Source: Aureispira sp. CCB-QB1 (lineage in GTDB: Bacteria; Bacteroidota; Bacteroidia; Chitinophagales; Saprospiraceae). Taken from it: a DNA stretch of 40,534 nucleotides. Each line of letters opens with the position of its first letter. Within the stretch, counting starts at the first letter, position 1. Below the pieces are notes generated by a model. That model did not search any database, was not told the origin of the DNA, and saw only the letters and a list, made by a program, of their open reading frames with translations. The DNA is taken from the NCBI GenBank assembly GCA_945870185.1, contig CAMBRK010000036.1:1-40534 (forward strand). Reading direction: 5' to 3'. Below, in pieces: positions 26,901 through 34,946 of the stretch. Position numbers and translations under genes: made by a program.

Positions 26901-27273
26901 CGGTACTACTGTTTTTAGGGTCTAAAGTCACACAGCCTGTAGAGTAAGAGCCTTCACCATCAAAAATAGGCTCGTAGGTTACTCCGTGATTTGTCGTTTT
27001 CCAAACACCACCAGAAGATGTGGCGATGTAGTATTCATTGAAATTGTGAGGATTAAAAGCAAAATCCGAAACTCTACCTGATGTTACAGCGGGACCTATA
27101 TTTCTAAATTTCAAGGCAGAAAACATTCCTGAATTATAATTGTCTTCAGGTTTTTTAGGCTCAGCAACGGTGCTTTTAGCGTCTTTTTTAGAGGTTTTTG
27201 ATTGTGAAAACAAAGAAAAACCCAATAAAAGAAATAATGTCAAAAACGGAATGAATTTTGGTGTGGCGCGCAT
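23953..27273 (-). CDS. Secreted sortilin/VPS10-like BNR-repeat protein
   Basis: A protein of about 1106 residues. The ATG at 27273 gives a signal peptide (FIPFLTLFLLLGFSLFSQ) near the N-terminus; an ATG at 27303 would add 10 residues. The N-terminal two thirds form a beta-propeller with Asp-box repeats: STDGGKSW (147-154), STDGGNTW (198-205), TTDGGATW (256-263) and more at about 580-720. The C-terminal third has a beta-sandwich and helical tail of the type found in this large family, often labelled glycosyl hydrolase without proof. It probably works outside the inner membrane, perhaps on proteins or glycans. It heads the four-gene minus-strand run with the amidohydrolases. Confidence 0.9.
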   Translation of the reverse strand: MRATPKFIPFLTLFLLLGFSLFSQSKTSKKDAKSTVAEPKKPEDNYNSGMFSALKFRNIGPAVTSGRVSDFAFNPHNFNEYYIATSSGGVWKTTNHGVTYEPIFDGEGSYSTGCVTLDPKNSSTVWVGSGENNNQRSVAYGDGVYKSTDGGKSWKNMGLKESEHIANIIVDPKNSNTIYVAAYGPVWKEGGERGVYKSTDGGNTWTCVKSVSTFTGCNNLIMDPRDPNTLYAAFHQRMRKVYTYIGGGPESALYKTTDGGATWVKLEGGLPGGDLGRIAIDVSPVNPDIVYAVVEANDGKGGVYKSANRGASWEKRSGTFTSGNYYQEVNCDPHNADKIYLTDTYYKVSYDGGKTFSNLGEINKHIDNHAIWVNPKDPNHLIVGCDGGIYETYDHAKTYHFKDNLPVTQFYKVSTDNDFPFYTVHGGTQDNLSLAIPSRSTSANGLVNADCYVTSLGDGFETQVDQSDPNIIYAQSQYGGLNRFDRKNGEYLPIKPIEGENEDAYRWNWDAPLLISRFDNKRLYFGANKIFRTDDQGNSWKLISPDLSRQINRNKMEVMGRVWSVDAIAKNGSTDIFGQTTSIAESSLDENILWVGTDDGLIHYTMDGGKNWVKMDNLPGVPAMSYVHQIIASQHDKNTAYACFNHHRYGDFKPYVLKTADAGKTWQSISSNLPERGSVYTIAEDHVEKSLLFVGTEFGCFFTSDGGSNWVQLKSGLPTIAVRDIEIQRRENDLVLGTFGRGFYILDDYTALRHIKKEDLDKEAFICPVKDALMYVERFPLGLRGKGHLGSSYFTTPNPKPEAIFTYYLKDDIKKIKAIRKEKEKTAYDKKEKVNYPTTDSLRLEDNQVDPYLLFTIKDDAGNVVRNLKADATKGLQKVAWDMRYAPADPVEGRYYPTPDQLFGSGPKGHLILPGTYTVSLSKYHDGALTEIAGPVAFKTKLLNQSSLPAKNMADNVAFYKKVSDMSKELSATNDLLDEMSSRVKNAESAILDMPADGKELLKILHDIRGGINNVKLDLNGDGSLARREFETKPSINDRVYGIIYSVWNITSDVPETLKSSFEIAEKQYKLAFPKMKVLDSKLENVEAQLNKYKAPYTPGRWPDKK

Positions 27274-27412
27274 ACTTTTAGATTTGAAAGGGTGAAGATA
27301 CATTTTATCATTTATTTAGAATAATTTTTCGACGAAACACAAAATTTGTAATAAAACATAAAAGGAAACGTTTGACTTTATTTTTATGTTTTAGGAACAA
27401 ACACATAGCATT

Positions 27413-27767
27413 ATGTCGATAATAAAAAACCCATTGTTATATGTAGGCTCTCAAGGAGAAAAACACCTTTACACGTTGTATGATTCAGGAGCCAATCTTT
27501 CATGTATTCATCCTGAAGCATTGGAAAGTCTCGAGTTACCCGTTTATTTAGGTAGAACAAGGCTCATAGTTACGGCATCAGAAGGTCATTAAAAGAGTAA
27601 GCTTAGACTATCATATAGACGATGTACTTTCATCAGATGAGTTTTTGGTCATACCTGGACTAAGTGAAGAAGCGATAATCGGAGCCGCAACCATGCAAAA
27701 ATGGCGAATAAAATTGGATTTCGAACATGACAAAGCTATAGTAGATCCTAAAGTGGCTAAGATGTAG
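27413..27767 (+). pseudogene. Frameshifted retropepsin-like aspartyl protease gene
   Basis: An ATG at 27413 opens 59 codons ending at TAA 27590-27592. They contain the aspartic-protease catalytic motif DSGANLSCI. From about 27585 the sense continues one frame over to TAG at 27765-27767, with a typical second half (DEFLVIPGLSEE, IIGAATMQKWRIKLDFEH). The two halves together make a normal small retropepsin-like protein of about 118 residues. The frames differ by +1 (a net insertion of 1 or loss of 2 bases) between 27570 and 27592. The gene is either a recent pseudogene or carries a sequencing/assembly error. Both halves look otherwise unspoiled. Confidence 0.8.
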
Positions 27768-27960
27768 TTGGTTTAGGAAATGTGTTGCCAATGTCTCGTC
27801 TGTTGTTTGGTAATGAAGATACAGTTATTATTTATGGAAAATTAAGCTTTGGTCAACCGAAAAAACCATCAAAACAAGGTCCTATTCCATCACTCTTCCT
27901 AAAAGTAAAAATATACAACTTTAATACCTTATCATATTTCAGGTTTAGGACACAAAGCAC

Positions 27961-27968
27961 TACTTTTG
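27961..27968 (+). promoter_or_regulatory. Putative -7 promoter element for purD
   Basis: TACTTTTG matches TAnnTTTG and lies 19 bases before the purD ATG. The preceding stretch 27768-27960 holds no gene I can support. Confidence 0.5.
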
Positions 27969-27987
27969 TCACAAAATTTGATCATCC

Positions 27988-29253
27988 ATGAATATTCTTT
28001 TGATAGGTAGTGGCGGCAGGGAGCATGCTCTTGCTTGGAAAATATCCCAAAGCAATCTTTGTACGCAATTATACATTGCGCCAGGCAATCCGGGAACTGC
28101 ACAATGTGGCATCAATATTGATATTTCACCTCAAGACATTCAGGCTTTACAGAATTTTTGTCTTGAGACAGATGTAAAATTGGTAGTTGTCGGCCCAGAG
28201 GCGCCTTTGGTGGATGGAATTACTGACGCATTCAGAAATGAAAACTTCAAACACATAGGTATTCTAGGTCCTTCAGCTTATGCAGCTCAGTTGGAGGGAA
28301 GTAAAGCTTTTGCCAAAAAATTTATGCAAAAATACCAAATACCTACGGCAGCATATTTTGAAGTAACAGCCATTAACGTTGACAAAGGCATTGAATTTTT
28401 GCAAAAACAAAAAGCGCCTTATGTGCTCAAAGCAGACGGTCTCGCAGCGGGAAAAGGAGTATTGATCATCGAAGATATACAGGAAGCAACGCAGGAATTA
28501 AAAAACATGCTATCCGGAAAATTTGGTAAAGCATCAGAAACTGTAGTAATTGAAGAATTTTTAAGCGGAATGGAATTTTCCGTTTTTGCCCTTACTGACG
28601 GCAAGGAATACGTACTCTTACCGGAAGCTAAAGATTACAAACGTATAGGAGAAGGAGATACTGGCCTGAATACCGGTGGTATGGGTGCAGTTTCTCCAGT
28701 ACCTTTTGTGGATGAGACCATGTGGCATAAAGTAAAAGAACGGATTGTGAAACCAACCATAGCAGGCTTACAAGGTGAAAAAATGGATTATTCGGGCTTT
28801 GTTTTTTTCGGGTTGATCAGCGTAAATGGTGAGCCATATGTCATAGAATACAATTGTCGTATGGGTGATCCGGAAACAGAAGTAGTCATACCTCGGATAG
28901 AGGATGATATAGTCCCACTATTTTTGGACGCAGCCCAAAAAACACTTCAGTATCAAGAACTAAAAACTACAAGGTTTTCTGCTACCACAGTAATGATGGT
29001 TTCGGGAGGATATCCTGGGGATTTTGAAAAACATAAAGCAATATCAGGGTTGGACCAAGTTACAAGCAGCATGATTTTCCACGCAGGAACAGGAATAAAA
29101 GATAGCGCATTGGTAACTTCCGGAGGTCGGGTTCTGGCTATAACTACTTTAGGCGCAGATTTCAGAGCAGCGGTCAAGACATCGTTAGCTAATGCATCAA
29201 TAATAAATTTTGAAGGTAAATATTACCGCACAGATATTGGGTTTGATTTATAA
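27988..29253 (+). CDS. purD: Phosphoribosylamine-glycine ligase (GAR synthetase)
   Basis: A 421-residue ATP-grasp enzyme that joins glycine to phosphoribosylamine in purine synthesis (second step). The N-terminal GSGGREHALAWKI (residues 7-19), VVVGPEAPLVDG, the ATP-grasp segment YVLKADGLAAGKGVLI and the C-terminal EYNCRMGDPETEVVIPRI motif are all present. Length is typical for monofunctional PurD. No other purine gene is adjacent. It leads into the murF-alr fusion after 11 bases, so the genes share a transcript. Confidence 0.97.
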   Translation: MNILLIGSGGREHALAWKISQSNLCTQLYIAPGNPGTAQCGINIDISPQDIQALQNFCLETDVKLVVVGPEAPLVDGITDAFRNENFKHIGILGPSAYAAQLEGSKAFAKKFMQKYQIPTAAYFEVTAINVDKGIEFLQKQKAPYVLKADGLAAGKGVLIIEDIQEATQELKNMLSGKFGKASETVVIEEFLSGMEFSVFALTDGKEYVLLPEAKDYKRIGEGDTGLNTGGMGAVSPVPFVDETMWHKVKERIVKPTIAGLQGEKMDYSGFVFFGLISVNGEPYVIEYNCRMGDPETEVVIPRIEDDIVPLFLDAAQKTLQYQELKTTRFSATTVMMVSGGYPGDFEKHKAISGLDQVTSSMIFHAGTGIKDSALVTSGGRVLAITTLGADFRAAVKTSLANASIINFEGKYYRTDIGFDL

Positions 29254-29264
29254 ATACTAAAGAT

Positions 29265-31739
29265 ATGACCTACAGCGCCGAAGAAATAGCAAAAATATTG
29301 AATGCAGACACCCATCTTTTGTCGGATAAAGACATGGAAATTCGTCATCTTGCTATGGATACTCGTAAACTTAACCAACCTGCAGAAACTCTATTTTTTG
29401 CACTGAGTGGTAGCATGCATAACGGGCATGATTTTTTAAATGAAGCACTTGACAAAGGCGTAAAAAACATAGTGGTTGAAAAAAACTCCGGATTGATTTC
29501 GGGCCATGTCAATGTGTTTTTAGTCACCAATAGCCTAAAGTCACTTCAGAAACTTGCAGCATACCATAAGTCTCGTTTCAGTGAACTATGTACAATAGGT
29601 ATAACAGGATCTAACGGGAAAACAACCATAAAAGAGTGGCTGTATCAGCTTATACAAGAAAAACAAGTCGTCAAAAGTCCAAAAAGTTATAACTCACAAA
29701 CAGGAGTTCCTCTGTCTTTATGGCAAATTAAAGAAGGTGATCAGATAGGTATCTTTGAAGCTGGTATTTCTACAATAAATGAAATGAGTTCATTGGAAGA
29801 AATGATAAAACCAGATATAGGATTATTTACCACCCTAGGCGATGCTCATGCAGAAGGGTTTCATAGTCTAGCTGAAAAACTGGACGAAAAGCTTATCTTG
29901 TTTAAAGATAGTCAGATCATCATACACGAAGAGGATGACCTGATTGTAAGTATGGCAATCAAGGAAATGTATCCCAATAAAAAAATCTTGAGTTGGGGAA
30001 AAGATGAAAATGCTTCTCTTTTTAAAGTTTTAGAAATACATAAGTCAAATTATCAATCTCGGATAACTATATTTTACAATGGATTAAGTCATAGTTTTAC
30101 CATTCCGTTTTCTGATACAGCATCTATCGAAAACACGCTGCACTGTACTGCAGTTTTATTGGTTTTGGGATATGCAATACATGATATCACTGAAAGATTG
30201 CATAAACTGCAAAACATACCGATGCGATTGGAAATGAAGAACGGGATTCAAAACAGCATTCTAATAAATGATACTTATAATGCCGACTTACAATCTTTCA
30301 AAATTGCGCTGGAGTTCTTGACACAACAAGCAGGAGCCAAAGAAAAAGTTGTTATTATTTCTGACTTTTTGCAGACAGGACTCAAAGAAGATGAACTCAA
30401 CCATCAACTTGCCCAACACATACATGATCACAATATATCACATATCATAGGTGTTGGCCAAAACGTAGCGCATTTAGAAAAGTTTCTAGACCCATTTATA
30501 CTTTTTAATGCTGTGAAAAGTACTCAAGAATTGATTACAAAACTTGCGGAATATAGATTTGAAAATAAAGCTATATTAGTCAAAGGTGCTAGAGCATTCC
30601 AATTGGAAAAGGTAATTCAGGCACTTTCGGATAAAGCGCACACAGCAACATTAGAGACAGACTTACAAGCTATAGAGCAAAATCTTAAAGTTTTTTCACA
30701 ACATTTAAATGTAAACACCCAAATCATTGCAGTCATTAAAGCATCTGCCTATGGTAGCGGCAGTGAAGAATTGGCAAGGTTTCTGGAGTTTAAGAAAGTG
30801 GCCTATCTTGCGGTTGCGTTCATAGATGAAGGAGTACAACTAAGGAAGGCAGGAGTTTTATTACCTATAATCATTCTCAATCCAGACAGAAATGGAGTTA
30901 CGGACATGATTAAGCATCGGCTCGAACCCGAAGTTTATAGCTTGGAACAATTGGAGGAAATCATTGCGCTTACAGGAACCGAGCCCCATAAATTTATTAT
31001 CCACATTAAATTGGATACAGGCATGCATCGATTGGGATTTATGGATGAAGATTTCAATATGCTTTGCGAATTATTAGGACAATATAAAAATCAAATTGAA
31101 GTAAAATCTATTTTTAGTCATCTCAGTAGCTCTGAGGATTCTGACGACGACGAGTATACACACCTGCAAGCCTTAAGTTTGAATCGCTATTATGATAACA
31201 TAGTGAAAGTGCTGGGATATAAGCCATTAAAGCATATACTTAATAGCTCGGGAATCATTCGTTTTCCTGAATATCATTTTGACTTAGTAAGGTTGGGTCT
31301 GGGGTTATACGGTATCGATAGCACCGAGGAGTTGGGTCCAAAGTTAGAAAAGGTGCACACGCTTAAGGCTACTGTAGTACAAATTAAAAACATAAGGGCT
31401 ACTGATTTTGTGGGGTACAATCGTAAAGGAAGACCAAAATCAGATGGAAAAATAGCGGTAATAAACATAGGTTATGCTGACGGGCTGATGAGGATGGCAG
31501 GCAATGGTAAATATTCAGTAAGAATACATGGTATTGACTATCCGATCATAGGTAATGTATGTATGGATCTTACTATAATAGATGTAGGAAACTCGATGGC
31601 TATCAAAACAGGAGATGAAGTCATCATTTTTGGCAAAAACAAGCCAATAGAAATTCTAGCAAAAGTTTGCCAAACCATACCTTATGAAGTCTTAAGTAGA
31701 ATATCCCCTAGGGTCAAAAGATTGTATATCCATGGATAA
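29265..31739 (+). CDS. Fused MurF ligase and alanine racemase
   Basis: An 824-residue bifunctional cytoplasmic enzyme. The N-terminal half (to about residue 450) is UDP-N-acetylmuramoyl-tripeptide:D-alanyl-D-alanine ligase, with the P-loop GITGSNGKTTIKEW (K119) and NDTYNADLQSF. The C-terminal half (about 465-824) is a fold-type III alanine racemase with the PLP lysine K492 in VIKASAYGSG, the catalytic tyrosine Y737 in NIGYADGLMRM, and GNVCMDLTIIDVG. So one chain makes D-alanine and adds the D-Ala-D-Ala unit to the peptidoglycan precursor. This fusion is known in Bacteroidota. The SGS in place of the usual GHG after AY in the PLP motif is a mild deviation. Confidence 0.95.
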   Translation: MTYSAEEIAKILNADTHLLSDKDMEIRHLAMDTRKLNQPAETLFFALSGSMHNGHDFLNEALDKGVKNIVVEKNSGLISGHVNVFLVTNSLKSLQKLAAYHKSRFSELCTIGITGSNGKTTIKEWLYQLIQEKQVVKSPKSYNSQTGVPLSLWQIKEGDQIGIFEAGISTINEMSSLEEMIKPDIGLFTTLGDAHAEGFHSLAEKLDEKLILFKDSQIIIHEEDDLIVSMAIKEMYPNKKILSWGKDENASLFKVLEIHKSNYQSRITIFYNGLSHSFTIPFSDTASIENTLHCTAVLLVLGYAIHDITERLHKLQNIPMRLEMKNGIQNSILINDTYNADLQSFKIALEFLTQQAGAKEKVVIISDFLQTGLKEDELNHQLAQHIHDHNISHIIGVGQNVAHLEKFLDPFILFNAVKSTQELITKLAEYRFENKAILVKGARAFQLEKVIQALSDKAHTATLETDLQAIEQNLKVFSQHLNVNTQIIAVIKASAYGSGSEELARFLEFKKVAYLAVAFIDEGVQLRKAGVLLPIIILNPDRNGVTDMIKHRLEPEVYSLEQLEEIIALTGTEPHKFIIHIKLDTGMHRLGFMDEDFNMLCELLGQYKNQIEVKSIFSHLSSSEDSDDDEYTHLQALSLNRYYDNIVKVLGYKPLKHILNSSGIIRFPEYHFDLVRLGLGLYGIDSTEELGPKLEKVHTLKATVVQIKNIRATDFVGYNRKGRPKSDGKIAVINIGYADGLMRMAGNGKYSVRIHGIDYPIIGNVCMDLTIIDVGNSMAIKTGDEVIIFGKNKPIEILAKVCQTIPYEVLSRISPRVKRLYIHG

Positions 31740-31754
31740 CTTAAAGGATGAACA

Positions 31755-32867
31755 GTGGCAGATTTATTAAAGAATATTTATGACGAAAGGTTTTTTGATC
31801 AATATACTTTAGCTTTAACAAAAGTAATATCTGGTTTTGACCAATATTCTTTCATATCTCAAGTGAAATCACCAACTTGGAATGATATGGAGTTAAAACA
31901 GCGGATGAATCACTTAATGAAAGAAACATCACACATTCTTCCGGAATCTTTTAAAAGTAAGATGGATGTTATTAGCCAATTGATAGATATTTTAAATGAC
32001 CAAGGTGTAAAATCTCAAAACCTGGAGTATATCTTCTTTGCGGATTTGATTACTGAGTTTGGCCTAGAAAATTTAGATGAAGCTATATTGGCTTTTGAAA
32101 TAGTGACGAGGTTTACTAGCTGTGAGTTTGCGGTAAGAAAGTTTATCGTCAAATACCCGGATCAAATGATGCGTCAAATGCTCATATGGTCCGAACACGA
32201 AAATGAAAATGTGAGGAGATTTGCATCCGAAGGTTGTCGACCATTACTACCATGGGGAGCAAGACTTCAGGAGTTAGTAAAAAACCCTGATTCTGCAATC
32301 CCAATCCTTCAAAACTTGAAAAACGACACGTCTTTGTACGTTAGAAAAAGTGTGGCAAACCACCTCAACGATATTTCAAGAAACCAGCCTGAATTAGTTT
32401 TGAATATTTTCAAATCATGGCAAAAAGACCGATCAGAGCGGACCAACTGGATCGTCAGACATGGTGCAAGGACATTATTAAAGCAAGGAAACCCAGGGGC
32501 TTTATCTTTATTTGGAACATCTTCTGAAACACCTTTTTCGCTATTTCAATGGGATATAAGTAAAGATAATGTTGTTTTGGGGGATGATATCAATCTCTTT
32601 TTTTCGTTAAGGAACGACCACACACAAAGTGCAAGTTTCAGGATAGAGTATGGCATTTATTTTGTCAAAAGCAATGGTACATCATCCAAAAAAATATTTC
32701 AGGTTGTAGAAAAAAGCTTGTTGGCCGGAGAGACCATCACCATATCTAAAAAGCATAAATTTATGGACTTGACTACCAGAAAGCATTATGCTGGAGTCCA
32801 TAAAATTGGAATAGTAATCAATGGAAATGAAAGTGAGTTGAAAGAGGTAATACTAAGGCAAAATTAG
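31755..32867 (+). CDS. AlkD/COG4335-type DNA alkylation repair protein
   Basis: A 370-residue protein of the DNA alkylation repair family (helical HEAT-like repeats), probably a glycosylase-like repair factor for alkylated bases. HEAT-like helices span about 1-240, including ENVRRFASEGCRPLLPWG and DTSLYVRKSVANHLND; a beta-rich C-terminal domain (about 255-370) follows. The start is GTG at 31755: a stop lies two codons upstream in this frame, no in-frame ATG is near, and an AAAGGA stands 6 bases before it. It starts 15 bases after the murF-alr stop, so it belongs to the purD operon by position. Confidence 0.88.
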   Translation: MADLLKNIYDERFFDQYTLALTKVISGFDQYSFISQVKSPTWNDMELKQRMNHLMKETSHILPESFKSKMDVISQLIDILNDQGVKSQNLEYIFFADLITEFGLENLDEAILAFEIVTRFTSCEFAVRKFIVKYPDQMMRQMLIWSEHENENVRRFASEGCRPLLPWGARLQELVKNPDSAIPILQNLKNDTSLYVRKSVANHLNDISRNQPELVLNIFKSWQKDRSERTNWIVRHGARTLLKQGNPGALSLFGTSSETPFSLFQWDISKDNVVLGDDINLFFSLRNDHTQSASFRIEYGIYFVKSNGTSSKKIFQVVEKSLLAGETITISKKHKFMDLTTRKHYAGVHKIGIVINGNESELKEVILRQN

Positions 32868-32996
32868 GCAAGTTAAAAATTAAATGCATAAAAACTAAAG
32901 ACACACATCGATAAAATAGAAAGATATGTATATTTTTACATCATAACATTAAACATAAAGGCCAATACTGTCATTATAGCACAAATTAAAAATCCA

Positions 32997-34271
32997 ATGG
33001 GCCGAGCTTTTTTTCTTGTATTTGTTTTTGTTGTTTTTGTCTTTTTGGATGTGTACAGTTATAACGGTCTTAGTTCCGTTCTGGGACAAGAAAGAAATAG
33101 CAAACTTTTCAAATACACGTATTTTACACTGAGTGCACTTTGTTATTTAAGCATTGTTTATATATTTTACTACTTTATTTCAGGAGGCAGCCATTTTCAG
33201 CGTACTTTCTGGTTTAATTTTGCGAGTGGATTTATTTTCACGATGTTGGTGACCAAGATGATATTTAGTTCCATCATGTTGGCACAAGATGGAGGAAGGG
33301 TTTTGGTGGCTTTATGGAGATATTTACAAAGTCTTTTTATTACTGAAAGTGAATTTTCGGGGGTATTTTTACCGGAAAGGCGTCAGTTTATCGCCACGGT
33401 GGGTACCTTTATCGCCGGCATTCCTTTTTTTACCATGTTGTATGGAATTACCAAAGGTAAGTATCAATATACGGTTCATAAAGTTACACTCAACTTCAAG
33501 GACTTGCCCAAAGCGTTTGATGGTTTTAAAATAGTACAAATATCCGATATTCATGCAGGAAGTTTTGATAGTAAATCCAAGATTTTGTCGGGTATCGAAA
33601 AGATAAACGAGTTGGATGCCGATATCGTTTGCATGACTGGTGACCTGGTCAACTCTCAAAAAGAAGAAATCGATCCCTACATAGATATTTTTTCACAGAT
33701 ATCAGCAAAACAAGGAAAGTTTGCCATACTTGGAAACCATGATTATTATGGGGCCTACGAAAAAGCTGACCCTAATGGAGAAAAAAATTACTATAAAGAC
33801 TTTTTTTCTAAGTTTAAAGCTATGGGTTTTGATTTGCTTAACAATGAAAACAGAATCATTGAGAAAAAAGGAGAAAACATTCAATTAATTGGTGTAGAAA
33901 ACTGGGGCGCCGGCAGATGGTTTCCCAAAAGGGGTGATTTGGATTTAGCCACAGCAGGTTTGCTGGATAGTGGATTTAAAGTCTTGCTATCACACGACCC
34001 AACACATTGGGATGAGAGAGTAAAGCATTTTTCTAAAAAAATACACCTTACGTTGAGTGGGCATACTCATGGTTTTCAGTTTGGTTTTCAGATGCCGGGT
34101 TTCCAATGGTCGCCCGCAAAATATAGATATGAAAAGTGGCTCGGACTATATGAGGAAAATGACAAGTATCTTTATGTAAATCGAGGTTTTGGTTTTCTTG
34201 GTTTTCCGGGAAGAGTGGGTATGTGGCCTGAGATCACACTGATAGAGTTAAAATCAGATCAATTGGGTTAG
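32997..34271 (+). CDS. Membrane-anchored calcineurin-like metallophosphoesterase
   Basis: A 424-residue phosphoesterase with several N-terminal membrane helices (about residues 4-20, 45-62, 72-95, 132-150) and a cytoplasmic or periplasmic catalytic domain after about 160. The dimetal motifs are complete: D184 and H186 in QISDIHAGSF, GD at 215-216, N247-H248-D249, LSHD (331-334) and GHTH (355-358). The layout resembles YkuE/YaeI-type enzymes acting on lipid or other phosphoesters; the substrate is not readable. It ends with a 4-base tail-to-tail overlap with the AlkA-type glycosylase gene. Confidence 0.92.
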   Translation: MGRAFFLVFVFVVFVFLDVYSYNGLSSVLGQERNSKLFKYTYFTLSALCYLSIVYIFYYFISGGSHFQRTFWFNFASGFIFTMLVTKMIFSSIMLAQDGGRVLVALWRYLQSLFITESEFSGVFLPERRQFIATVGTFIAGIPFFTMLYGITKGKYQYTVHKVTLNFKDLPKAFDGFKIVQISDIHAGSFDSKSKILSGIEKINELDADIVCMTGDLVNSQKEEIDPYIDIFSQISAKQGKFAILGNHDYYGAYEKADPNGEKNYYKDFFSKFKAMGFDLLNNENRIIEKKGENIQLIGVENWGAGRWFPKRGDLDLATAGLLDSGFKVLLSHDPTHWDERVKHFSKKIHLTLSGHTHGFQFGFQMPGFQWSPAKYRYEKWLGLYEENDKYLYVNRGFGFLGFPGRVGMWPEITLIELKSDQLG

Positions 34272-34927
34272 GTTTTAAAAACCTTAATATCTTTAGAAGC
34301 CCATAAGTATCTACTAGCATAGGACCTAAATGGTCGCCACGCTTCGGCAATTTCGGTAAGTTTAGAGTAGACTTCTTTTTTCGACCCGGTCACATTATAC
34401 AGCAGCATCATGTTGTTTCTAACAACCAAGTCATCAAGTGGTAAAACGTCAGGACGATGAAGTGAAAAGATAAGAATCATTTCTACCGTCCATCTGCCCA
34501 CGCCTTTTATTTTTGTGAGTTCACTTATAATTTCATCATCTGACAGCGTATTCCAATCTATATCATGAAGTTGATATTGGTCGAAGTGTTCTGCTACATT
34601 TTTTATATAGTTTGCTTTTTGAATAGATAGGCCGACACATCTAAGTTCGTCTAAGCTTAGATTCAATATTTGTTTAGTAAAAGGGTCTGTTTCGTTTAAT
34701 AATTTTAAAAAACGACCATAGATGGTTTTTGCAGCAGAAGTAGACAATTGTTGTGAAATGATAGACCTCATGAGGTCATCAAATACGTTTATGGGTATTT
34801 TATGAATATCAAGAGTGCAAATATTGATAATTTGTTTCAATTTTTCATCCCTTTTTAGGTGAACTATGATTTCTTGGCTTATATTTGTACTCAATAGATA
34901 AAAATTTAATCGGGTAAATATAGACAC
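34268..34927 (-). CDS. AlkA-type DNA-3-methyladenine glycosylase
   Basis: A 219-residue HhH-GPD superfamily DNA glycosylase that excises alkylated purines. The helix-hairpin-helix is KIKGVGRWTVEMIL (139-152), and the catalytic aspartate lies in VLPLDDLVVR (D165/D166). The early motif SIISQQLSTSAAKTIYGRF is also typical. Length fits the short bacterial AlkA/MagIII-like forms without an N-terminal domain. It converges with the phosphoesterase gene and lies within 1.5 kb of the AlkD-type gene, so two different alkylation-repair proteins are close together. Confidence 0.93.
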   Translation of the reverse strand: MSIFTRLNFYLLSTNISQEIIVHLKRDEKLKQIINICTLDIHKIPINVFDDLMRSIISQQLSTSAAKTIYGRFLKLLNETDPFTKQILNLSLDELRCVGLSIQKANYIKNVAEHFDQYQLHDIDWNTLSDDEIISELTKIKGVGRWTVEMILIFSLHRPDVLPLDDLVVRNNMMLLYNVTGSKKEVYSKLTEIAEAWRPFRSYASRYLWASKDIKVFKT

Positions 34928-34946
34928 TTTAAAATTTAAATGATTT

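Noticed and set aside
27413-27767. Programmed +1 frameshift in the retropepsin-like gene
   Set aside because: No slippery codon plus Shine-Dalgarno-like stimulator is visible at the shift; a mutation or assembly error is simpler.
27782-27991. A 69-codon open frame between the retropepsin remnant and purD
   Set aside because: Low-complexity, no family resemblance, overlaps the purD start and the purD promoter element.
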